Below, piece by piece: positions 1-10,010 of a stretch of DNA of 64,000 nucleotides (its first letter is position 1; each line of letters opens with the position of its first letter). The notes below the pieces were generated by a model, which was given only the letters and a program-made list of their open reading frames with translations, ran no database searches and was not told the origin of the DNA. The translations under genes were made by a program, and so were the position numbers. Origin of the DNA: Castellaniella sp034674885 (GTDB lineage Bacteria > Pseudomonadota > Gammaproteobacteria > Burkholderiales > Burkholderiaceae_B); the NCBI RefSeq assembly GCF_034674885.1, contig NZ_JAUCDS010000016.1, positions 9,187-73,186 on the forward strand. Direction: 5' to 3'.

Positions 1-1
1 C

Positions 2-558
2 GCCATGCTCGAGGCCGACAAGGTCTACGAAGCCACGGTTGCCTTCGGCGAGGAAACCGACAGCGGGGACCTGACGGGCCACATCGTGGCGCGGGCAGAC
101 GAGATTCCCGCCGTCTCGGCAGAGACGCTGGAATCCGTGCTGGCCGGATTCCGGGGCGAGATCGAACAGATCCCCCCCATGGTGTCGGCGCTCAAGCGCG
201 ACGGCAAGCCCTTGTACGAATATGCGCGCCAGGGCATCGAGCTGGAACGCCCGCCTCGCCAGATCACGATTCATGCGTTGGACCTGCTGGCCTGCGACGG
301 CGTATCCGCCCGGCTGCGGGTGCATTGCAGCAAAGGCACCTATGTGCGCACCCTGGCCCAGGATATCGGCCGCAGCCTGGGGTGCCTGGGGCATCTGTCG
401 GCCTTGCGGCGCACGGCCGTCGGCCCCTTCAAGATCGAGCAGGCCATCGGGCTGGAAGCCCTGCAGGCCATGGCCGCGCCGCAGTCGGCGCTCATCCCTT
501 TACACGCCTTGCCGGACGGACTGCGCCCGGCGAGTGTATCTACCGAGGAAATCACCTT

Positions 559-562
<4 letters not shown>
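2..562 (+). CDS. truB: tRNA pseudouridine synthase B, C-terminal part (5' end outside window)
   Basis: TruB makes pseudouridine-55 in the T-loop of tRNAs. The frame is already open at the window edge, so the N-terminus and the catalytic Asp motif are missing; about 186 residues are visible. What remains matches the family: VYEATVAFGEETDSGD near the start, IPPMVSALKRDGKPLYEYAR, and CSKGTYVRTLAQDIG in the catalytic-domain core, followed by a short C-terminal domain. The stop overlaps the typA start by 4 bp (ATGA), so the two are probably translationally coupled. In betaproteobacteria this gene usually ends a nusA-infB-rbfA-truB series, which would lie just upstream. Confidence 0.93.
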
Positions 563-2379
<1,817 letters not shown>

Positions 2380-2410
2380 TCCGGGTACCTTGATCCGATG
2401 ATCCGGACGA

Positions 2411-2435
2411 CCCCGCCCTTCGTGGCGGGGTTTTT
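2411..2435 (+). terminator. Rho-independent terminator after typA
   Basis: Perfect 7-bp stem CCCCGCC/GGCGGGG with a 6-base loop (CTTCGT) followed by five T residues, 32 bp after the typA stop. It probably ends the truB-typA transcript. Confidence 0.85.
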
Positions 2436-2466
2436 CGTTCCGGCATGCGGCGCGGCCCGCTGCTCT

Positions 2467-2472
2467 TACAAT
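2467..2472 (+). promoter_or_regulatory. Candidate -10 box for the esterase/GNAT gene
   Basis: TACAAT sits after the typA terminator and about 60 bp before the ATG at 2533. No convincing -35 hexamer is visible, so this is a tentative call. Confidence 0.3.
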
Positions 2473-2532
2473 GGGGCGAGGCTCCGTCGCGCGCCCGCAG
2501 GCGCCCGGAATGCCATTCTCTGCCTGGACATC

Positions 2533-3600
2533 ATGATTCTCTATCTGCACGGATTCCGCTCCTCTCCCGATTCCTTCAAGGCACGCGTGATGGCGGCGGC
2601 GCTGGCCGCACGCGGGCTGGCCGCAGATTGGCGCTGCCCCCAGCTGCCTGCCAGTCCCGCAGAGGCGATGCGGCTGGCCTTGAGCCTGGCCGAGGAGCTT
2701 CTGGCCCAAGGCACCGCACCCGGCGGTGAAGGCCGGGATCGGGCGGCAGGCGGCGCGGTCGATCGCCTGACGGTGGTCGGCTCTTCACTGGGCGGTTTCT
2801 ACGCCACATGGCTGGCCGAACGCCTGGGCTGCCGTGCCGTGCTGCTCAACCCGGTCGTGCATGCGGCCCGGGATCTGGGCACGCAGGTCGGGTCCCACCG
2901 CACGTTTCATGGCGACGAGCCATTCGAATTTCTACCCGAGCATGTGGACGAGCTGGCTCGGGCCGAGGCCGACATCCGCGTCCTGACGCGCCCCGAGCGC
3001 TATTTCCTGCTGGCCGCCACCGGCGACGAGGTACTGGACTGGCGCGACATGCAGGCGCGTTTTGCCGGCGGCCGCCAACGCATCATCGAAGGCAGCGACC
3101 ATGGGCTGTCGGATTTCAGGCACTGGCTGCCGGAAGTCCTGGATTTCGCGCTGGCCGCATCTCCGGGCACAGCCACCCATGTCTGCCGCGTCGTGACGGG
3201 AGACTGGGATACGTTGGGACCCGAGGCCTCGCGCATCCGGCTGGAAGTCTTCGTCCAGGAACAGCAGGTGCCGCTGGAAGAAGAACTGGACCCCAAGGAC
3301 GCCCAGTGCCTGCATGCGATCGCCTACGATACGGCAGGGCAGGCAGTGGGCACCGGTCGTCTGCTGCCAGACGGGCATGTCGGCCGGATGGCCGTGCGCC
3401 GTTCCTGGCGGGGTTCAGGGGTTGGTTCCTTGCTGCTGAACGCCCTGGTGGACGCCGCGCGCCGGCGCGGCGATGCCGAAGTCGTCCTGGCCGCGCAGAT
3501 GCAGGCCCGGCCCTTCTATACCCGCCACGGTTTCGTGGAAGAAGGTGATACCTTCATGGACGCCGGGATCGAGCACCGGCTGATGCGGCTGCGCTTCTGA
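2533..3600 (+). CDS. YqiA-type alpha/beta esterase fused to a GNAT acetyltransferase
   Basis: 355 residues carrying two unrelated domains in one uninterrupted frame. Residues 1-210 are a small serine esterase of the YqiA/YcfP type: an oxyanion-side LYLHGFRSSP, nucleophile Ser85 in VVGSSLGGFYATWLAE, probable acid Asp165 (TGDEVLDW) and His190 in GSDHGLSDF. Residues 217-355 are a GNAT N-acyltransferase with the acetyl-CoA loop region RRSWRGSGVGSLLLNALV and the C-terminal PFYTRHGFVEEG. I chose ATG 2533 because the esterase fold starts exactly there (MILYLHGF); an in-frame extension to 2398 would translate the typA terminator. Substrates are unknown. A run-on of two originally separate genes is the obvious origin, and a sequencing indel at the junction cannot be excluded. 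Confidence 0.8.
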   Translation: MILYLHGFRSSPDSFKARVMAAALAARGLAADWRCPQLPASPAEAMRLALSLAEELLAQGTAPGGEGRDRAAGGAVDRLTVVGSSLGGFYATWLAERLGCRAVLLNPVVHAARDLGTQVGSHRTFHGDEPFEFLPEHVDELARAEADIRVLTRPERYFLLAATGDEVLDWRDMQARFAGGRQRIIEGSDHGLSDFRHWLPEVLDFALAASPGTATHVCRVVTGDWDTLGPEASRIRLEVFVQEQQVPLEEELDPKDAQCLHAIAYDTAGQAVGTGRLLPDGHVGRMAVRRSWRGSGVGSLLLNALVDAARRRGDAEVVLAAQMQARPFYTRHGFVEEGDTFMDAGIEHRLMRLRF

Positions 3601-3648
3601 CGGCTTATCCTGCATTCAGATGAGAGGGCACCGGTTCGTCCGCCGGGG

Positions 3649-4968
3649 TCATGGATGTCCGGCGGCCAGGGGCAGGCGCGCAAGACACAGGCGCGTTTCC
3701 TGGTTGGCGGCTTCCTGGGGGCTCTGTTCCTCGGTGGCGTCGCTGTTGCAGGCTGCGCGGGCGGAATAGAGCAGTGTTTCGCCGTCGGCCGATAGGGTGA
3801 TCAGCCGGGCTTTGGAGGGTGTGCCGCGCGTGCCATCCAGGCGTCGTGTTGCGCCCGTGCCGGGATCGGCGACCATGATGCCATTTTCGCTGCTGTAGAA
3901 CAGACGTTTGCCTTCGGGGTCGAGGAGGAAGTCCGCCAATTCCCAGCCACCGGTGGCGATGATGCGTGGCGCGCCGTCGTCGGGTCGCGCCGTGCGCAGT
4001 TCGAATGACCCATGCCCTTTGTCCTGGGCCCAGGCCGTGATGGCGCCCCCTCGCTGCTCGTTGCGGCTGTCGTCGTCCAGGCCGGGCAGGGACTGGTTTC
4101 GGGGTGCAGCGCTGTCGCCCGGCATGAGCGCGCTGGCCGAGTCGTCGCCGGCCAATTGCCGGGCAATGTCGGGTGGCGGCGCGCTCTGTTCGGCATAGCC
4201 CTCCATGTCGGCGCCAAACAGGCTGTCCTTGCCATATGGGCGGCGGGCCTGGACATAGAGGAGACCGTCCTGCCCCCAGACCCACGGGGCGAAGGCGCCG
4301 ATGTCCTCGGGCGCCTTGGGCGTGCCAGGGGGGATGAGCGGGGATGCGACGGCCATGCGTTCGTCTGCGATTCGATAGAGCCAGATCTGTATCACGTAGC
4401 CCGCATCGTCCTCGACGCCCAGCGCGATCAGGGTCTTGTCCGGGGAGAACCCGGCCTGGTAGCCGAGTTGTCGCCAGGTGTCCGGGTAGGCGGCTTTCAG
4501 CGGCGTGATCGGCAGGTTCTGGATCTCCTGCGGCATCAGCGCGGGCGCGGCGAGATTCACGAGCCTGGCGATCTGCGGCGGATACAGGGTCTGCAGGCAC
4601 AGGCGCTGGCCGAGTTCCTGGGGGCTGAGGGTGCTGCGTTTTTTTGCGGCCAGGGGCTGCACGTTTGCCAGAGAACATCGCTGGTCGCGTTCCGCCAGCC
4701 AGGCCCGCTGCTGCGCGCGGGCCGCCATGAGGGCGGCTGCGTTCGGCTGCGAGATCATGGCAGCCTGGTAGGCAGCTGCCATCCGGCCGTCCAGCATGCC
4801 CACATCGCCCCAGGCGCAGATCGCCCGGTCGATCTGGCGCGTGGCCTTGTTGCAGTCGAAACTTGGCCCGAAGGCCAGCGCAGGCGTCGGGAGGGCCAGG
4901 GCTGCGGCGGATAATGCAGCTGCCAGGATCACGAGGTGCAGCCCCGTGGTTCGTCGCAGGTCTTTCAT
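3649..4968 (-). CDS. Secreted LprI-domain protein with propeller-like C-terminus (paralog 2)
   Basis: 439 residues. A signal peptide is clear (about 1-33, hydrophobic core VILAAALSAAALAL, cleavage after ALA). A Cys-rich helical segment follows (about 39-105: FDCNKATRQIDRAICAW to ERDQRCSLA) that resembles the LprI/DUF1311 lysozyme-inhibitor domain. The remainder looks like beta-propeller repeats (for example YQAGFSPDKTLIALGV, LLDPEGKRLFYSSENG, LITLSADGETLLYSARAAC). The start is ATG 4968, which overlaps the upstream gene's stop by 4 bp; the frame is open further upstream but only inside that gene. It is similar to that gene in layout and C-terminus, so the pair looks like a tandem duplication. 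The function is unknown; a periplasmic role is inferred from the signal peptide. Confidence 0.75.
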   Translation of the reverse strand: MKDLRRTTGLHLVILAAALSAAALALPTPALAFGPSFDCNKATRQIDRAICAWGDVGMLDGRMAAAYQAAMISQPNAAALMAARAQQRAWLAERDQRCSLANVQPLAAKKRSTLSPQELGQRLCLQTLYPPQIARLVNLAAPALMPQEIQNLPITPLKAAYPDTWRQLGYQAGFSPDKTLIALGVEDDAGYVIQIWLYRIADERMAVASPLIPPGTPKAPEDIGAFAPWVWGQDGLLYVQARRPYGKDSLFGADMEGYAEQSAPPPDIARQLAGDDSASALMPGDSAAPRNQSLPGLDDDSRNEQRGGAITAWAQDKGHGSFELRTARPDDGAPRIIATGGWELADFLLDPEGKRLFYSSENGIMVADPGTGATRRLDGTRGTPSKARLITLSADGETLLYSARAACNSDATEEQSPQEAANQETRLCLARLPLAAGHP

Positions 4969-6701
4969 GGCCGCCGCTCCGGGGCCGGCAGGTGCGCCAG
5001 GCAGAACTGTTCGGGTGCATTCTCGTCCTGCGCCGCCAGGTATTCGTCGCCGCAGGCGTTGCGCGTGGACCAGACCAGAAGGCTTTGATCTGTGGAAAGT
5101 GCGTACGGGTGGTCGCCACGCGAGGTACCTGCGATGCGCCGTTCGCTGCGGGTGGCCAGGTCCAGCAGGGTGATTCCCGTGTCGGCCGCATACACGATCT
5201 GCGAGCGGCGGGTATCGAAGAGGTACGACTCGAGTTCCCACGAACCCCGGGCGGCCCGGTAGACCGGCGCTGCGGCGCCGCGCCTGCGTGTCCTGAGTTC
5301 GATGGTGCCGCGCCCCAGATCTGCGGTCCAGACAAGGAAGTCGCGGTTGCCCCGGAGGACGCCGAGGGCGTCACGGTCGCTTTCCAGCGCTTTGTCCGGT
5401 TCGACGGTGTCGGATCCGGCCGCCTCGTCGAGCAAGGCCTGGATCGCGTCCGGGACGTGGTCCAGCCGCCGGTGGCTGTCCAGGGTCGCGGCATAGACCG
5501 CGTTTGTGCCGTGTTCCGGGTCGTCGCCTGCTCCCCAGAGCGCGACGCGCGCATGCAGCGTGCCGTCCCGCCAGGCCAGTGCCTGGATTGCCATCGGCGC
5601 GTCGTCGGAATGGGGCTGATTCTGGTCCGGAGGCGGCGTGGCTTCGGCCAGCTTGCCATCGGCGATCCGGTAAAGCCAGACCTGATCGGGTCTGTCGATT
5701 TCCTGGCTGGGCAGCAGGATCGCCAGCAGGGCGCCGTCGGGCGAGGCCTGGATGCCGGCGATGAGCAGGTCGGATCCGTTCCGGGCATCCGGGCGCGCCG
5801 CCGCGATCGGCGACAGGTCGATGGGTGCGATGCGCGTGGGCGCCAGTGGCGCAGCGCCCCTGTCCTGCAGAACCTGGCGGCGGCCCAGATAGACGGTGTC
5901 CAGGCAGTCATAGGCCAGTGCCTGCAATGGCTTGTCGGTATCCGACAACTCTTTGAATGACCGATCGGCGATGCAGCGGCGGTCGCGTTCGCGTACCCAC
6001 TCGCGCTGGCTGTGCACGAGTTCGTCGCGGGCCGGGCCCGCAACCGCTGCCTTGGCCGCCGCGTAGCTGCGGGACAGAGCCAGGTCCTGCCAGCGCAGTG
6101 CCGCGTGCGCGCAGATGAAGCGGTCGACTGGCCGTTCAGCCCGAGCGCAGTCGAAGCCGGCAGGGATGCTTTGCGCTTGCGGGGGTGGTGGTGCCTTGCA
6201 TGCGGCCAGCAGTCGGGCTGCGGGTTCGGCCGCGCGGGCCAGGGGGTAGCGTTCGGTATGCTGCCTGATCGTGATGTCCAGGCTGGTGCTGGCGCGCAGC
6301 AGACGCTGCAAGGCATCGTCCAGGGGCAGTTCGGCGCTGAAATCCGTGCCCCCCGAGTCCTGGTTTTCCAGGCCCGGAGCAGAGAATTCAAGGCGTTGGC
6401 CGGCTGCCTGCAGGCGGATGGCCGTTTGCTCGCCTGCCTTGGCGCCGCTGTGCTCGTCCTGGAGATAGATCTTCATCATGCCGGTACCCGGACTGCATCC
6501 GAAATAAAGAGCGACGTCGTCGCTGTCCGGGGTGCCGTAGGCAAGGATCGTCATATCGTCGTAGTGTTCGTTGAACCAGCGGGCCTGATCGTCGTCCTGT
6601 GCAGCGGCGGGCCAGGTCGCCGCCAGTGCGATCAGTGGAATTGCCAGCAGGATCCGGAGAAGATTCGCTCGGGCGGGGGCGGTGCGTGTCGATCGTGTCA
6701 T
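4965..6701 (-). CDS. Secreted LprI-domain protein with propeller-like C-terminus (paralog 1)
   Basis: 578 residues. Signal peptide about 1-35 (LLRILLAIPLIALAATWPAAA). Residues about 36-170 form an extra N-terminal domain not present in the downstream paralog and not recognised. Next comes an LprI-like Cys motif region (FDCARAERPVDRFICAHAAL to REWVRERDRRC), then propeller-like repeats (GIQASPDGALLAILLPSQEI, LWLYRIADGK type segments, ALSTDQSLLVWSTRNAC). The C-termini of both paralogs share a Cys-X(n)-CLA-LP ending. ATG 6701 is chosen because the signal peptide begins there; an upstream extension in frame has no secretion signal. It is the second gene of a three-gene minus-strand operon. A role in the periplasm is inferred, with the biochemical function unknown. 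Confidence 0.75.
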   Translation of the reverse strand: MTRSTRTAPARANLLRILLAIPLIALAATWPAAAQDDDQARWFNEHYDDMTILAYGTPDSDDVALYFGCSPGTGMMKIYLQDEHSGAKAGEQTAIRLQAAGQRLEFSAPGLENQDSGGTDFSAELPLDDALQRLLRASTSLDITIRQHTERYPLARAAEPAARLLAACKAPPPPQAQSIPAGFDCARAERPVDRFICAHAALRWQDLALSRSYAAAKAAVAGPARDELVHSQREWVRERDRRCIADRSFKELSDTDKPLQALAYDCLDTVYLGRRQVLQDRGAAPLAPTRIAPIDLSPIAAARPDARNGSDLLIAGIQASPDGALLAILLPSQEIDRPDQVWLYRIADGKLAEATPPPDQNQPHSDDAPMAIQALAWRDGTLHARVALWGAGDDPEHGTNAVYAATLDSHRRLDHVPDAIQALLDEAAGSDTVEPDKALESDRDALGVLRGNRDFLVWTADLGRGTIELRTRRRGAAAPVYRAARGSWELESYLFDTRRSQIVYAADTGITLLDLATRSERRIAGTSRGDHPYALSTDQSLLVWSTRNACGDEYLAAQDENAPEQFCLAHLPAPERRP

Positions 6702-6736
6702 GGAGATCCTCGCGGATGTCTGGGTGGGTGTCGCGC

Positions 6737-7642
6737 CTATCCGGTCAGCCACTTCAGGGGGAGAGTCACGCATTTGAACGTCCAGCCGTTCTCGGTGATC
6801 AGTTTCAGCAGGGGATCGCGCATTTCCCGGATGTCGAACCTGTAGGTGTAGCTGAGTTTGGCCACGGGTCGGCCGTTCTCGATCTGGATGCCATAGAGGG
6901 TTTCCTGACGGGCCTCGTAGAACGTGATGGCGCCCCACTGCTGGTAGAACGACAGGCCCAGGCCGCCCGTGCCAGCCGATGCGTTGAACTGGGATTGGGT
7001 CTCGCGCACCCGCGCCGTGTGGTCGGTCTCGTCGAGACGGATCGTGAGCCGGGTGAGTGCCGAGATCTTGTGCACCCGGAGCAGATCCAGCCAGACCGCG
7101 TCGGCGTACTTCCAGTCGATGATCACTTCGTCCGGGCGCTTTCCGGAGGTGACGGTGAAGGGGAATTCAGCGCCGTCATTGATGGCCTGCAGGCGCTGCC
7201 GCAGGTCCTGCATGCTGATCGCACTGGAGCCCGGGGCGGGCTCGAAAGTCATGGACCAGCTCGTCAGGCGGATGAAGGCCAGGGCCGCCAGGGCGATGTA
7301 GGGCAGCAGGAACAGCAGCGGCGAAGGCATGCCCGGTGCGTCGAGGTCGTAGGTGTTGAGGCGGAACCCGGTGTACGCCCGGGCGAACAGAAAGACCGTG
7401 CCGGGCAGTGTGAGCAGGATGAAGAAGGTCAGGAAGAAGACGATGGGCCGTCGATTGCCTGGCAGTCCGAAGAACAGGAACACCATGGCCAGCACCGCTG
7501 CCAGCAGGACGATGCCCAGCACGGCTCCCAGCATGTGATCGTGGATATCGGTGCGTTTCCAGGCGATGTGGATCAGCATCAGCGCCAGCACGATCGTGAT
7601 GCCCATGATTCCCAATGCCGGGCCGGTGCCCTTGCCTTCCAT
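6737..7642 (-). CDS. Uncharacterised four-helix membrane protein
   Basis: 301 residues, not recognised. Four hydrophobic segments lie at about 8-28, 37-58, 67-88 and 108-130, followed by a soluble C-terminal domain of about 160 residues (from SMQDLRQRLQAINDGAEFPF to the end) rich in charged and aromatic positions and without known catalytic motifs. ATG 7642 is preferred to a longer frame from 7678 because AAGGGGG precedes it at good spacing. It is the first gene of the operon with the two LprI/propeller genes (35-bp gap), so it may anchor or assist them; this is inference from position only. An inverted repeat lies 51-74 bp upstream. Confidence 0.7.
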   Translation of the reverse strand: MEGKGTGPALGIMGITIVLALMLIHIAWKRTDIHDHMLGAVLGIVLLAAVLAMVFLFFGLPGNRRPIVFFLTFFILLTLPGTVFLFARAYTGFRLNTYDLDAPGMPSPLLFLLPYIALAALAFIRLTSWSMTFEPAPGSSAISMQDLRQRLQAINDGAEFPFTVTSGKRPDEVIIDWKYADAVWLDLLRVHKISALTRLTIRLDETDHTARVRETQSQFNASAGTGGLGLSFYQQWGAITFYEARQETLYGIQIENGRPVAKLSYTYRFDIREMRDPLLKLITENGWTFKCVTLPLKWLTG

Positions 7643-7692
7643 GCCGCCCCCTTGTCGTTCTTGGAAGCAGTCTATCAAGCAGCCCGCGAAAG

Positions 7693-7716
7693 CGATTCAT
7701 TCAAATGAATGAATCG
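7693..7716. repeat. Perfect 10-bp inverted repeat between two minus-strand operons
   Basis: Arms CGATTCATTC and GAATGAATCG around AAAT, AT-rich in a GC-rich genome. It lies 51 bp upstream of the membrane-protein start and 34 bp past the end of the ABC ATPase gene. There is no T-run on the minus strand, so an operator is as likely as a terminator. Confidence 0.45.
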
Positions 7717-7750
7717 GGCGGGTTTTGACCGGGAAGCCGGGGTGGCGGCC

Positions 7751-8518
<768 letters not shown>

Positions 8519-8523
8519 GGGTG

Positions 8524-9234
8524 TTATCGGTGATGGCCCAGATAGGCCAGTGTACGGCGTTCGTACCAGCGGAACAGTCCGATCAGGGTAAATGACAGCC
8601 CCAGGTAGAGCAGGGCGGCGATTCCGTAGGACGCAAAGGTCTGGTAAGTGGCGGAGTTGGCATCGCGCGCGACCTTCAGGATGTCTGGGACCGTGGCGGT
8701 GAAGGCCAGCGACGTGGCGTGCAGCATCAGGATGACCTCGTTGCTGTAGGCGGGCAGTGCCCGGCGCAGCGCCGAGGGCAGGATCACCCGGCGGTACAGG
8801 GCAAAGCGCGTCATGCCGTAGGCGCGAGCCGCCTCGATTTCGCCGGCGCTGGTGGCGCGGATGGCGCCTGCAAAGATTTCCGTCGTGTAGGCCACCGTAT
8901 TGAGTGTCAGGGCCACGACCATGCAATTGAAGCCGTTCTGGAAGAAGTCCGCCAGGCTGGGCGTGCCCTTGACGACGTCCAGGCTGTAGATGCCGGCGTA
9001 GATGAACAGGATCTGCACGTACAGCGGCGTGCCCCGGAAGACGTAGCTGAAGGCCCACAAGGGAATCGACAGCCAGCGGCGCGACGACACCCGGCCCACG
9101 GCCAGGAAGATGGACATGAAAAAGCCCATCGACACCGACAGCACCAGCAGCCACAGGGTAATCACCATGCCCGACAGGCTGCCGTTGCTGGAATACAGGT
9201 AGGCCCGCCAGAATTGGTCCAGCACGTCGATCAT
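8524..9234 (-). CDS. Polar amino acid ABC transporter permease (HisM/ArtM type)
   Basis: 236-residue inner-membrane permease with several hydrophobic helices and the EAA motif of the His/Glu/Gln family (GEIEAARAYGMTRFALYRRV). It pairs with the permease encoded upstream, overlapping it by 4 bp (ATGA), and is followed after 5 bp by the ATPase gene. The segment RGTPLYVQILFIYAGIY matches the conserved N-terminal part of HisMQ-type permeases. Substrate is inferred from the cluster as a basic amino acid. Confidence 0.9.
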   Translation of the reverse strand: MIDVLDQFWRAYLYSSNGSLSGMVITLWLLVLSVSMGFFMSIFLAVGRVSSRRWLSIPLWAFSYVFRGTPLYVQILFIYAGIYSLDVVKGTPSLADFFQNGFNCMVVALTLNTVAYTTEIFAGAIRATSAGEIEAARAYGMTRFALYRRVILPSALRRALPAYSNEVILMLHATSLAFTATVPDILKVARDANSATYQTFASYGIAALLYLGLSFTLIGLFRWYERRTLAYLGHHR

Positions 9235-9920
9235 AGGGAGACCTCACGCACGCCCACGCTGTAGCGCTTGTCCAGCCAGTACAGCACGCCGTTGGACACG
9301 GTGGTCAGCGCCAGGTAGATCAGGCCCGTGAGGCTGATGAACAGGAACACCCGGAACGTGACGTTGCCGGCGTCCTGGGCGACCTTGACCAGGTCGGACA
9401 GACCGATCAGGGACACCAGGGCCGTGGATTTCAGCAGCACCTGCCAGTTGTTGCCGATGCCCGGCAGGGCGTGGCGCATCATCTGCGGGAAGAGCACCCG
9501 GCGAAACACCTGGAATTCACGCATGCCGTAGGCGGTGGCGGCTTCCAGCTGGCCCTGCGGCACCGCCATGAAGGCGCCGCGAAAGGTCTCGGCGAAATAG
9601 GCGCCGTAGATGAAGCCCAGCGTCAGCACGCCGGCGCCGAACGGATCGATGTCGATGGGATCCAGGCCCAGCAGGTCGGTGAAGTTGTTCAGGTAGATCT
9701 GCAGGCTGAAGAAGATCAACAGCATCAGCACCAGGTCCGGGACTCCCCGGATCAGCGTCGTGTAGGCCGTCGCCAGCAGGCGTGCGCCCCAGGCGTCGGA
9801 CAGTTTTGCCCAGGCGCCCAGCAGCCCCAGGCCCAGGGCGACCAGCAGGGATAGCAGGGCAAGCTGGATGGTGACCCAGGTCCCCGCCAGCAAGAGGGGG
9901 CCGTAGCCGTTCAGAAACAT
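9231..9920 (-). CDS. Polar amino acid ABC transporter permease (HisQ/ArtQ type)
   Basis: 229-residue inner-membrane permease. It has the family marker RGVPDLVLMLLIFF and the EAA loop GQLEAATAYGMREFQVFRRV that contacts the ATPase. The start is separated from the binding-protein gene by 90 bp holding a stem-loop. The 3' end overlaps the second permease by 4 bp. Together with the two following genes it forms the membrane core of a HisQMP-type importer. Confidence 0.9.
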   Translation of the reverse strand: MFLNGYGPLLLAGTWVTIQLALLSLLVALGLGLLGAWAKLSDAWGARLLATAYTTLIRGVPDLVLMLLIFFSLQIYLNNFTDLLGLDPIDIDPFGAGVLTLGFIYGAYFAETFRGAFMAVPQGQLEAATAYGMREFQVFRRVLFPQMMRHALPGIGNNWQVLLKSTALVSLIGLSDLVKVAQDAGNVTFRVFLFISLTGLIYLALTTVSNGVLYWLDKRYSVGVREVSL

Positions 9921-9940
9921 GGAAGACGATCAGGAATGAA

Positions 9941-9983
9941 GACCGCCCGGTCATGCAGGGCCGTTGAGGCCATCCGGGCGGTC
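9941..9983 (-). terminator. Stem-loop between binding-protein and permease genes
   Basis: Perfect 10-bp arms GACCGCCCGG/CCGGGCGGTC around a 23-base loop that holds its own small GGCC/GGCC hairpin. No T-run follows. Such structures commonly reduce read-through or protect the upstream mRNA, which would give more binding protein than permease; that role is inferred. Confidence 0.55.
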
Positions 9984-10010
9984 AGGGCGTGCGGCATGCC
10001 GCAGACCCGA

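Noticed and set aside
325..558. N-terminal extension of typA
   Set aside because: The 78 extra residues overlap truB and have no similarity to TypA; the ATG at 559 fits the family.
3605..6391. 928-residue minus-strand frame across the LprI region
   Set aside because: Arg/Pro-rich out-of-frame reading; the two signal-peptide proteins in other frames of the same strand are the real genes.
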